Positions 1 to 5,778 of a stretch of DNA of 11,387 bases are shown here, one piece after another. Every line of letters begins with the position of its first letter. The stretch's first letter is position 1. The position numbers and the translations under genes were made by a program. Source of the stretch: Actinomyces sp. (lineage in GTDB: Bacteria; Actinomycetota; Actinomycetes; Actinomycetales; Actinomycetaceae); assembly GCF_030530635.1 (NCBI RefSeq), contig NZ_JAUMUL010000002.1, forward strand, positions 1 through 11,387. Reading direction: 5' to 3'. The notes below the pieces were generated by a model that was given only the letters and a program-made list of their open reading frames with translations, made no database searches and had not been told where the DNA came from.

Positions 1-10
1 GGCTGGCCCA

Positions 11-63
11 GCCACCGGCACTCCTTCACCGGCGACCACAAACAAGGTAACGGGGCCGGTGGC
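11..63. repeat. Long-loop inverted repeat downstream of the first LacI gene
   Basis: GCCACCGGC at 11-19 pairs perfectly with GCCGGTGGC at 55-63 across a 35-base gap. It lies just past the stop codon of the minus-strand LacI gene (stop at 69-71). There is no T-tract on either strand and the loop is long, so a terminator role is only possible. In GC-rich DNA a 9-base match of this kind can also be chance. Nothing else is seen in bases 1-68. Confidence 0.25.
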
Positions 64-68
64 GGTGG

Positions 69-1085
69 CTAAACCGTCGAAGAGGCGCGTATTACCAGCC
101 GTCCCTCGGTGTGGATGTCTTGTGGGGGAGGCGGTGAGTCGGGATGTCTGGTGAGGGAGTCGGCGCGCTCGAGAACGAGTCGTACCGCCGCCTCGGCCAT
201 TTCCCGATCGGGCTGATTCAGACTGGTGAGTGCGAATTCGCTGCGTCGGGCCAGATAGGTGTTGTCGTAGGAGGCCAGGGGGACGGGTTCGGCGCCGCCG
301 GAACCGAGTTCCCGCAGCACGGCTACGGCGTCAATGGCAAGCATGTCGTTGTGGGCGATCAGGCCCATCCGGGGGGCGCCGGCATTCAAGAGGCGGCGAA
401 TGGCGGCGCCGGCGTCGTCGGCACCGGCCTCTTCTGTGACCAGGTCGAGGCCGGCTTGGTGGGCGGCCTGGGTCAGGGACTCCTCGCGGGTGAGGCGGGA
501 GGCGTCGTCGCCGACCAGCGGGGCCACATACCCCAGGGACTTGACCCCCCGCGAGTCAAGGTGGGAGACGATCTGCTCGGCGGCGTGCCGCTCATTGATG
601 TGGACGGCATCGACGTGGCCGCCGGGTGGGCGCCGGCCGATCAGACAGGTGGGGGCCTCCTCGCCCAATGCGACCAGTTGCGCATCGGTCAGCCACGGGG
701 ATACGAGAATCAAACCGAGTACACGGACGCCCAAGAGGGAGTCGATAGCCCGCCGCAGCCGGTCCTGATCCTCGGCGCCGACCGTGACGAACACCGTCAG
801 TCCGTGTGCGGCGGCGGCGTCGCCAAGTGAACGGGAGACCTCCTCGAAGAAGGCGTTGCGAAGGTTGGGCAGTACCAGGCCAATCGTGGTGGAACGCCGG
901 CGTGCCAGTGCGGAGGCGGCGGTATTGATTCGGTAGCCGAGAGACGCGGCTACTTGCATGATGTGCGCACGTGTGTCATCGGCGACCTTCGGCGATCCGC
1001 TCAGTGCGAGGGAGACGAGGCTGCGTGAGACTCCCGCGGCGGCGGCGACGTCGGACTGGGTGACGTCGTGGCCGGTGGTGGCCAT
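69..1085 (-). CDS. LacI-family transcriptional regulator (first of two)
   Basis: This is a DNA-binding repressor of 338 residues, the usual length for the LacI/GalR family. The N-terminal helix-turn-helix spans about residues 8-30 (VTQSDVAAAAGVSRSLVSLAL). A hinge helix follows at about 51-64 (YRINTAASALARRRS). The sugar-binding-protein-like effector domain begins near 67 (TTIGLVLPNLRNAFF) and contains GLIAHNDMLAIDAVA and SYDNTYLARRSE near the C-terminus. The ATG start at 1083-1085 has AAAGGAGG about 8 bases upstream on the minus strand. The gene is divergent from the MDR dehydrogenase at 1299, the classic position for a local regulator, and a palindrome lies at 1206-1219 between the two. It resembles the other LacI protein at 5779-6801 throughout, including the recognition helix. 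The effector is unknown; a polyol or sugar is inferred from the neighbours. Confidence 0.93.
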   Translation of the reverse strand: MATTGHDVTQSDVAAAAGVSRSLVSLALSGSPKVADDTRAHIMQVAASLGYRINTAASALARRRSTTIGLVLPNLRNAFFEEVSRSLGDAAAAHGLTVFVTVGAEDQDRLRRAIDSLLGVRVLGLILVSPWLTDAQLVALGEEAPTCLIGRRPPGGHVDAVHINERHAAEQIVSHLDSRGVKSLGYVAPLVGDDASRLTREESLTQAAHQAGLDLVTEEAGADDAGAAIRRLLNAGAPRMGLIAHNDMLAIDAVAVLRELGSGGAEPVPLASYDNTYLARRSEFALTSLNQPDREMAEAAVRLVLERADSLTRHPDSPPPPQDIHTEGRLVIRASSTV

Positions 1086-1127
1086 GGGGACTCCCTCCTT
1101 TCGGCGTCATCGCGGATATGGACGGGA

Positions 1128-1139
1128 GGACTCTAGTCC
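1128..1139. promoter_or_regulatory. Palindrome overlapping a candidate -10 of the first LacI gene
   Basis: GGACT-CT-AGTCC is a perfect inverted repeat. On the minus strand it contains TAGAGT (plus coordinates 1130-1135), a TANNNT-type -10 placed about 45 bases upstream of the LacI start codon. No good -35 is visible. It could be an autoregulatory operator, but its sequence differs from the shared palindrome at 1206-1219, so the assignment is tentative. Confidence 0.3.
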
Positions 1140-1196
1140 ATCCGGCGGGCGGGATGGGTGGCGGCTGGATGCTCCGGCGTCCGGGGTGGAAGCAGA

Positions 1197-1226
1197 TTGA
1201 CACAGTTTGTCAGGACAAATCATGCT
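1197..1226 (+). promoter_or_regulatory. Predicted promoter of the MDR dehydrogenase
   Basis: A consensus -35, TTGACA, is at 1197-1202. The best-spaced -10 is CATGCT at 1221-1226, 18 bases away. A better -10 by sequence, TAGGCT at 1235-1240, lacks a well-spaced -35. The palindrome at 1206-1219 sits in the spacer, a position where a bound repressor would block RNA polymerase. Confidence 0.5.
1206..1219. promoter_or_regulatory. Operator candidate 1 (TTTGTC-AG-GACAAA)
   Basis: This is a perfect 6-base inverted repeat with a 2-base centre, lying in the promoter spacer of the dehydrogenase gene. Read on the minus strand as TTTGTCCTGACAAA it matches the site at 5690-5703 (TTTGTCCTGTCAAG) at 12 of 14 positions. 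It shares the outer arms with TTTGTATTTACAAA at 6937-6950. The similarity across three separate intergenic regions is what supports an operator function. The most likely reader is one of the two LacI proteins in this window. Confidence 0.6.
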
Positions 1227-1298
1227 GAATGTGTTAGGCTGCACCCAGGCCACGCGCCAGGGTGCGATCGTCGCGCCCCCCTCAGGAGAGACACTCAC

Positions 1299-2453
1299 AT
1301 GACGAGCAACGAAGCAGTCCAGAACACCGACATCCCCGAAACCATGCGCGCCGCCGTGCTGCGCGACCCCGAGATCGGCCTTGAGATCGAGACCATCCGT
1401 ACCCCGCATCCCAAATCCGGAGAGGTCCTGATCAAGGTCGCCGCCTGCGGCCTGTGCCATTCCGACCTGCATGTGATCGGCGGCGCCATCGCCTTCCCGC
1501 TTCCGGCGGTCCTCGGCCATGAGGTCACCGGCACCATAGTCGAGGTCGGCCCCGGTAATGAGCACGCCGGCCTGACGGTAGGCCAGAACGTCGCCGGCGG
1601 CTTCCTCATGCCCTGCGGGCAGTGCGAGGCCTGTGCCTCCGGGCATGACGAACTGTGTGGCCCCTTCTTCGACCTGAACCGTCTGAAGGGTGTCCTGTAC
1701 GACGGCACCACCCGCTTGGCCACACTCGAGGGCGACCCCATCTACATGTACTCCATGGGTGGCCTGGCCGAGTATGCGGTCATCCCCGCCACCTCCGTGG
1801 CCCCCGTGCCCGACGCGCTCGACCTGGTGTCAGGCGCCATCCTCGGCTGCGCCGCCATGACCGGCTACGGGGCTGTGCGCCGTGGCGCCGACCTGCGTTT
1901 CGGGGAGACCGTCGCCGTGGTCGCCACCGGTGGGGTGGGTACCAACATCGTCCAGGTGGCGCGCGCCTTCGGTGCCAGTCAGGTCATCGCCATTGACGTC
2001 TCTGACGACAAGCTCGCCCCCATGCCCGGTTACGGCGCCACCGCGGTGGTCAACTCCGTAACCCAGGACGCCCGCGAGGAGGTCCTGAAGCTGACCGGCG
2101 GTAGGGGTGTCGACGTCGCCTTCGAGGCGCTCGGCATCCCCGCCACCTGGAAGACTGCCCTGGACGTGCTGGCCGACGGCGGCCGCATGGTCCCGATCGG
2201 CCTGGGTGCCGGCGTGCAGACCGCCGAGGTGGAGATCAACCGCACCGTGCGCCGCTCGCAGCGGATCCTCGGCTCCTATGGTGCCCGCACCCGCCAGGAC
2301 CTGCCGGCCGTGGTCGACCTGGCCGCCCGCGGCGTCATCAACTACCGGGATGTTGTCTCCCGTCGCTTCTCGCTTGAGGAGGCGGGTGCCGGCTACGAGG
2401 CCCTGCGCAACCGCCAGATCCAGGGGCGTGCGGTAGTGGATATGAGCCTGTGA
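1299..2453 (+). CDS. Zinc-dependent MDR alcohol/polyol dehydrogenase
   Basis: This 384-residue enzyme belongs to the medium-chain dehydrogenase/reductase superfamily. It should oxidise an alcohol or polyol with NAD(H) in the cytoplasm. Catalytic zinc ligands are recognisable as C53 (in GLCHSD), H74 (in LGHE) and probably C184 (in GCAAMTGYGA). The structural zinc lobe is C106, C109, C112 and C120 (CGQCEACASGHDELC). The nucleotide fold carries ATGGVG at 209-214 and D233 after the second strand (VIAID), which favours NAD over NADP. The ATG at 1299 has AGGAGAG at 1284-1290, a good Shine-Dalgarno; the longer reading back to 1158 would run through the promoter and operator. It is divergent from a LacI repressor and shares an operator type with the iol-like operon at 3394-5580. 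The substrate cannot be read from the sequence; a sugar alcohol or cyclitol is inferred. Confidence 0.93.
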   Translation: MTSNEAVQNTDIPETMRAAVLRDPEIGLEIETIRTPHPKSGEVLIKVAACGLCHSDLHVIGGAIAFPLPAVLGHEVTGTIVEVGPGNEHAGLTVGQNVAGGFLMPCGQCEACASGHDELCGPFFDLNRLKGVLYDGTTRLATLEGDPIYMYSMGGLAEYAVIPATSVAPVPDALDLVSGAILGCAAMTGYGAVRRGADLRFGETVAVVATGGVGTNIVQVARAFGASQVIAIDVSDDKLAPMPGYGATAVVNSVTQDAREEVLKLTGGRGVDVAFEALGIPATWKTALDVLADGGRMVPIGLGAGVQTAEVEINRTVRRSQRILGSYGARTRQDLPAVVDLAARGVINYRDVVSRRFSLEEAGAGYEALRNRQIQGRAVVDMSL

Positions 2454-2471
2454 GGCCGATGCGGGAAGACT

Positions 2472-2975
2472 TCAGTCTGTGCGTTCCCCGGAGGCGGGTT
2501 GATCCACAGGGATGTTGTTGTGGCTGTGCCGCAGAGCGGCAGATGTAAAGACCAGTCCAACGAGTCCCAGTAGGATGAGGGCGCCTCCGGGGAATGTGAT
2601 CTCCCAGAAGTAGTCCTGGGCGAGCGCAGGCGCTCGCGTTATGGACCAAACGCCGCCGAGGAACCCCAGGCTGCCGGCGCCGGCCAGCATGGTGACGCCA
2701 TGGATCGCGGTGCGCAACAGGCGTCGCACTGACTCCCAGGGTGTGAAGATCTGAACTACGGGCAGCGCCAGCCAGGCGGAGTATCCTGCCATGCACCACA
2801 ATGCCGCCATGCGCAACGGGGAATGTGTCATTGCATCAAGCAGGTGCCCCATGGCGAGCCGTACCAGAACGATCCATACTGCGGCGCAATAGGCGATGAG
2901 GAGGGCGTCATTCCTGATGAAGTCCGTGGTGTCGCGGTTCCAACGGGAGACGTCGGTGAAGAATCCGTGAATCAT
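2472..2975 (-). CDS. Hypothetical membrane protein with about four helices
   Basis: I do not recognise the family of this 167-residue protein. It has four hydrophobic stretches: about residues 24-46 (NDALLIAYCAAVWIVLVRLAMG), 56-76 (MAALWCMAGYSAWLALPVVQIF), 88-108 (IHGVTMLAGAGSLGFLGGVWS) and 125-146 (ITFPGGALILLGLVGLVFTSAAL). The N-terminus and the roughly 20-residue C-terminus are hydrophilic. Codon use looks coding (G/C-rich third positions, no rare runs). The ATG at 2973-2975 has no clear Shine-Dalgarno, so the start is uncertain; an internal ATG at residue 42 also lacks one. Its stop lies 18 bases from the stop of the convergent dehydrogenase gene. No promoter could be assigned with confidence. 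Nothing links it functionally to its neighbours. Confidence 0.7.
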   Translation of the reverse strand: MIHGFFTDVSRWNRDTTDFIRNDALLIAYCAAVWIVLVRLAMGHLLDAMTHSPLRMAALWCMAGYSAWLALPVVQIFTPWESVRRLLRTAIHGVTMLAGAGSLGFLGGVWSITRAPALAQDYFWEITFPGGALILLGLVGLVFTSAALRHSHNNIPVDQPASGERTD

Positions 2976-3324
2976 GATGACAACGTCTCAGTACTGGTGC
3001 CAGGCGTCGACCCATTTGGTGCAGCACTTCTGTGTGCCGTAGTGGGCGGGCCGCCGCCTAAGGTCGCGGGGGTTGCCCCGGAAGCGGGGTCTGCTGCATG
3101 CATAGGGGATGGGGTGGCGGATGTGAAGTACGCCGGCGTCGGGAGAATTATGCCGGCCCGGGTTCGAAGTGGCTGGGGAGATAATGGACTCGCGGACATG
3201 GAGAATTCATCCCCTTGGTCGTGCCAAGTTGTGTGTGCCAAGTTCGTACAGGGTTTATGTAGCGTAGGTCATACGCCTGGGCTGGTCAAGTCTTTTCCCG
3301 GGGCTCACTCCTGCGGGTGGTGTC
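2976..3324. other. Gene-free stretch between the membrane protein and the iolE terminator
   Basis: No convincing gene lies here. The open frames are proline/alanine/serine/threonine-rich shadows with poor starts. The sequence is visibly less GC-rich than its surroundings in 3120-3260. It contains a 10-base direct repeat (GTGCCAAGTT at 3221-3230 and 3235-3244, period 14) and a small hairpin, CCCCG-GAAG-CGGGG, at 3076-3089. It should hold the promoter of the membrane protein, but no -35/-10 pair stands out. Confidence 0.5.
3221..3244. repeat. Tandem 10-base direct repeat, period 14
   Basis: GTGCCAAGTT occurs at 3221-3230 and again at 3235-3244, separated by GTGT. It lies about 250 bases upstream of the minus-strand membrane protein gene. 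Direct repeats of this size and period can be activator sites, but nothing else supports that here. Confidence 0.4.
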
Positions 3325-3357
3325 GGGACCGTGGCCCGTGATACGGGCCACGGACCC
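3325..3357 (-). terminator. Strong GC-rich hairpin terminator after iolE
   Basis: CCGTGGCCCGT (3329-3339) and ACGGGCCACGG (3343-3353) form a perfect 11-bp stem with a 3-base loop. Beyond an A-A mismatch the stem is extended by GGG (3325-3327) pairing with CCC (3355-3357). It begins 37 bases past the iolE stop codon. There is no U-tract, but strong hairpins without U-tracts are often reported at actinobacterial gene ends. Its position at the end of the two-gene operon supports the terminator reading. Confidence 0.65.
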
Positions 3358-3365
3358 GGTGAGGA

Positions 3366-3409
3366 GCGGGGTCAAATACCGAACAGTGCGGGGTCAGATA
3401 GTGAACAGC
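3366..3409. repeat. Imperfect 22-bp tandem repeat spanning the iolE stop codon
   Basis: The 22-base unit at 3366-3387 (GCGGGGTCAAATACCGAACA...) is repeated at 3388-3409 (GCGGGGTCAGATAGTGAACA...) with 18 of 22 identical bases. The second unit contains the iolE stop codon (TCA on the plus strand, 3394-3396) and the final codons LFTI. The first, lying just downstream of the gene, would read LFGI-stop in the same sense. This looks like a local duplication of the end of the gene that has since drifted. Confidence 0.6.
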
Positions 3410-4320
3410 GTCGACTCGATATAGGCCCGGGCCTTGGCCCCGTACTCGTGCGGGTTGGCAATGGCCGGGTCCTGCTCGGCCTCCACCAGGATCCAGTCCC
3501 GGTAGCCGTGATCGATCAGGAACTTGTAGGGCTCGGTGTAGTCGATCATGCCGTCACCGGGAACGGTGAACATGCCGGCCAGGAAGGAATCCAGGAAGGA
3601 CCGCTCCAGCCGCTTGGACTCCTCCAGTTTCTCCGGGCGCACGTCCTTGAAGTGTACGTGTGCCACGCGGTCGATGGTGGCTTCAAGCAGGCCCATGACG
3701 TCGCCGTCGCCGACGAAGGCGTGGCCGGTGTCGAACAGGAGGGAGACCTTGTCCGGGTCTGTCAGCTCCATGAGCTTGATGGTCTCGGCCTTGGTCTGCA
3801 CCACGGTGCCCAGGTGGTGGTGGTAAACCAGGGTGAGTCCGTGCTCCTCGGCGATCTCGCCCAGACGGTTCAGACCCGCGGCCAGCACCGGCCACTCCTC
3901 CTCGGTGAGCACCGGCTTGTCGGTGAAGATGCATACGTCGCGCTTGCCCTGCACGGAGCCGGTCTGCTCGGAGACGACCACGCGGGTGGCCCCCAGGAAC
4001 TGCAGGTACTCGCAGGTGGCGGTGAACTCCGGGATGACGGCGTCCACGCCGTCGCGCACGATGAAGGAGGAGAACCACTGGGCGACGATGGCGATGCCGC
4101 GGGCGTCGGTGCGCTCTTTGGCGACCTCCTTGGCCGGGAACCAGCCGGCCACCTCGGTGCCGTGGTAGCCCAGGTCCGCCAGGTCCAGGAGCATGTCCTC
4201 CAAGGTGTTGAAGGCGCCGACCTCCTTGATGTCGTCGTTGCGCCAGGCGATGGGGTGCATGCCCCAGGTGATCCCGTGCGGGTCGTTGATGGCGGTGGCG
4301 GGGTCGAGGCGGAAGCTCAT
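3394..4320 (-). CDS. iolE: IolE, inosose (2-keto-myo-inositol) dehydratase
   Basis: This 308-residue TIM-barrel enzyme of the AP-endonuclease-2/sugar-isomerase fold should dehydrate 2-keto-myo-inositol to 3D-(3,5/4)-trihydroxycyclohexane-1,2-dione, the second step of bacterial inositol breakdown. The sequence carries the blocks I associate with IolE: ITWGMHPIAWRNDD (17-30), GTEVAGWFP (54-62), WFSSFIVRDG (82-91), VVSEQTGSVQG (115-125), LVYHHHLGTVVQT (164-176), LLFDTGHAF (194-202), HVHFKDVR (221-228), GMFTVPGDGMIDY (249-261) and VEAEQDPAIANP (279-290). E118, D197, H223 and E280 are plausible metal or active-site residues. The length is typical. The ATG at 4318-4320 follows AAAGGAG at 7-base spacing. 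It is 63 bases downstream of the Gfo/Idh/MocA gene on the same strand, so they are probably one transcript ending at the hairpin at 3325-3357. No other iol genes (iolA, B, C, D, J) are in the window. Confidence 0.92.
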   Translation of the reverse strand: MSFRLDPATAINDPHGITWGMHPIAWRNDDIKEVGAFNTLEDMLLDLADLGYHGTEVAGWFPAKEVAKERTDARGIAIVAQWFSSFIVRDGVDAVIPEFTATCEYLQFLGATRVVVSEQTGSVQGKRDVCIFTDKPVLTEEEWPVLAAGLNRLGEIAEEHGLTLVYHHHLGTVVQTKAETIKLMELTDPDKVSLLFDTGHAFVGDGDVMGLLEATIDRVAHVHFKDVRPEKLEESKRLERSFLDSFLAGMFTVPGDGMIDYTEPYKFLIDHGYRDWILVEAEQDPAIANPHEYGAKARAYIESTLFTI

Positions 4321-4383
4321 GACTTATCTCCTTTGATGTGGTTGAGGCGGATGTGTTGTGACTGTGATTGGTGGTCGGTGGGG

Positions 4384-5580
4384 TCAGGCGTCGAAGGTGG
4401 TGCGGCCCTCGACGCGGGTGACCGTGTGCCACTGCCCGTCGGCGGCTGAGGCGACGACGGCGGCGTCGACCTCGGCTGCGCACCAGGCGTCGGCGGCTGA
4501 GGGGGCGTGCTGCTCTCCGGTCAGGACGGAGCGGATGAACTGTGCGGCCTCAATGGACTTCAGGTCGTCGAAGCCCATCGACGTGCCGATCGCGGGCTGG
4601 TAGCGGTGCCATTCGCCCCAGGCGGGGCCGGCCATGGCGCGGCGGTAGCCGTGAGTGGGGCCGCCGTCGACGCCCAGGCAGACCTCAAGCTCATTGAGCC
4701 GTTCGAAGTTCCAACGGGCCGAGCCCTCGGTGCCGTAGACCTCCACCACGTACTCGGCGCGCGGCCCCACGCTTACGCGCGAGGACTCCATGGTGGCTAC
4801 GGCGCCGCCGTCGAAGCGGACCAGCATGCACACGTAATCCTCGTTGCCCACCTGGCCGACCTCGTCGCCGATCTCGAAGCCGGAGTGGCCGATGCCCATC
4901 TTGGTGGGGATCGGGCGCTCCTTGATGAAGGTGTCGGTCAGGGCGGTCACCGAGTCGATGCGGCCGATCAGGTACTGGGCCAGGTCCGCCCCGTGGCTCA
5001 TCAGGTCGGGGACGACGCCGGCCCCGGCCTTCTCCCGGGAGGCCCGCCAGGTCAGGGGGCTGCGGGGTGAGGAGTTGTAATCGGCGATGAACCAGACGCG
5101 GGCGTTGGTGATGCGGCCGAGCTTCCCGGCGCGGATGAGTTCACGCATGTACTCAATCGCCGGCACGTGCCGGTAGTTGAAGCCGACGCAGGTGACCAGG
5201 CCTGCGGCCTCGGCGGCGCGGGCGATGTTCTCCGACTGCTCGGCTGAGGTGCCCATGGGCTTCTCGATCCAGAAGGGCTTGCCGGCCGCCGCGGCGGCCA
5301 GGGCGATCTCCTGGTGGAGGTAGTTGGGGGAGGCGATGGAGACGACCTCGACCTCCGGGTCGGCCAGCAGCTCGCGGTAGTCGGCGTAGGCGCGTTCGAA
5401 GCCGAGGTTCTCGACGGCGTCCCGGCGGGCCTCGTCGATCGGGTCGGCGGCGGCGACGAGGCGGGCCTCGACGCCCAGCTCGGGGAAGCGCTCGGACAGG
5501 GCGCGGTAGCTGCGGGCGTGCAGGCGGCCCATCCAGCCCAGGGATATGACTCCGACTCCGATTTTGCGTTTTGTGCTCAT
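4384..5580 (-). CDS. Gfo/Idh/MocA-family dehydrogenase, probable inositol or cyclitol dehydrogenase
   Basis: This is an NAD(P)-dependent sugar/polyol oxidoreductase of 398 residues, expected in the cytoplasm. The N-terminal Rossmann fold starts with GVGVISLGWMG; the usual GxGxxG reads S13-L-G15-W-M-G18 here, so the first glycine is serine. EKPMG at 106-110 supplies the conserved Lys107. GAGVVPDLMSHGADLAQYLIG at about 186-206 supplies the Asp192/His196 pair expected at the active site. The preferred start is ATG at 5578-5580, preceded by AAGGAG at 7-base spacing; a GTG five codons upstream would place that Shine-Dalgarno inside the coding region. Pairing with iolE suggests it oxidises myo-inositol or a related cyclitol (an IolG-like role). 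At about 400 residues it is longer than IolG proteins, which are usually about 340, so another substrate such as a glycoside or uronate is possible. The operon promoter is at 5673-5702. Confidence 0.9.
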   Translation of the reverse strand: MSTKRKIGVGVISLGWMGRLHARSYRALSERFPELGVEARLVAAADPIDEARRDAVENLGFERAYADYRELLADPEVEVVSIASPNYLHQEIALAAAAAGKPFWIEKPMGTSAEQSENIARAAEAAGLVTCVGFNYRHVPAIEYMRELIRAGKLGRITNARVWFIADYNSSPRSPLTWRASREKAGAGVVPDLMSHGADLAQYLIGRIDSVTALTDTFIKERPIPTKMGIGHSGFEIGDEVGQVGNEDYVCMLVRFDGGAVATMESSRVSVGPRAEYVVEVYGTEGSARWNFERLNELEVCLGVDGGPTHGYRRAMAGPAWGEWHRYQPAIGTSMGFDDLKSIEAAQFIRSVLTGEQHAPSAADAWCAAEVDAAVVASAADGQWHTVTRVEGRTTFDA

Positions 5581-5651
5581 TGGTGACTCCTTCACCGACC
5601 ACCATGGTCAGTATTGCGGCGAGCGAGCAGGGCGGACACTGTGATAACACG

Positions 5652-5665
5652 CGTCAGCAATGACG
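5652..5665. promoter_or_regulatory. Palindrome at the expected transcription start of the iol-type operon
   Basis: CGTCA-GCAA-TGACG is a perfect 5-base inverted repeat. It lies immediately after the start point predicted from the -10 at 5673-5678 (about 5666, minus strand). This would be a good place for a second repressor site or an early mRNA hairpin. It does not match the other operator candidates. Confidence 0.3.
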
Positions 5666-5672
5666 TGCGAGC

Positions 5673-5702
5673 AGTGTATGCGGCGCTAATTTGTCCTGTC
5701 AA
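5673..5702 (-). promoter_or_regulatory. Predicted promoter of the dehydrogenase-iolE operon
   Basis: On the minus strand a perfect -35, TTGACA (plus 5697-5702), is followed after 18 bases by the -10 TACACT (plus 5673-5678). Transcription would start near 5666, giving a leader of about 86 bases before the ATG at 5580. The operator candidate at 5690-5703 includes the -35 hexamer itself, which strongly suggests repression by competition with polymerase. Confidence 0.65.
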
Positions 5703-5703
5703 G
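5690..5703. promoter_or_regulatory. Operator candidate 2 (TTTGTCCTGTCAAG)
   Basis: This imperfect palindrome shares ATTTGTCCTGnCAA with the minus-strand reading of the site at 1206-1220. It covers the -35 and part of the spacer of the iol-type operon promoter. The recurrence of a 14-base match upstream of two genes for related metabolism is unlikely to be chance in DNA this GC-rich. The neighbouring LacI protein (5779-6801), encoded directly upstream on the same strand, is the obvious candidate reader. Confidence 0.6.
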
Positions 5704-5778
5704 AGGTGGATTGGGGGCGTGTGGGCGCAGCACCCCTCTCCGCTTCTGCGTGCCGAGTCCGACGCACTGGTCTCAGCG

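Noticed and set aside
1158..1298. N-terminal extension of the MDR dehydrogenase by 47 residues
   Set aside because: The extension would cover the promoter and operator and has no ribosome site. The ATG at 1299 has a good AGGAG and yields the normal family N-terminus.
3076..3089. Small CCCCG-GAAG-CGGGG hairpin as a terminator
   Set aside because: It has a five-base stem, no T-run, and does not follow the end of any gene in a sensible orientation.
2972..3241. 89-codon minus-strand frame ending in an ATGA overlap with the membrane protein
   Set aside because: It needs a TTG start without a ribosome site and encodes a low-complexity P/A/S/T-rich sequence with no recognisable fold. The overlap is noted as a finding, but the frame is not called a gene.
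2823..3341. 172-codon plus-strand frame across the intergenic stretch
   Set aside because: It begins inside and antisense to the membrane protein gene, has no ribosome site, and its translation is G/V/C-rich with no family resemblance.
3331..4449. Open frame of 372 codons on the plus strand
   Set aside because: It is antisense to iolE, which has strong family motifs. The plus-strand product is a compositionally biased G/V/H/D-rich shadow.
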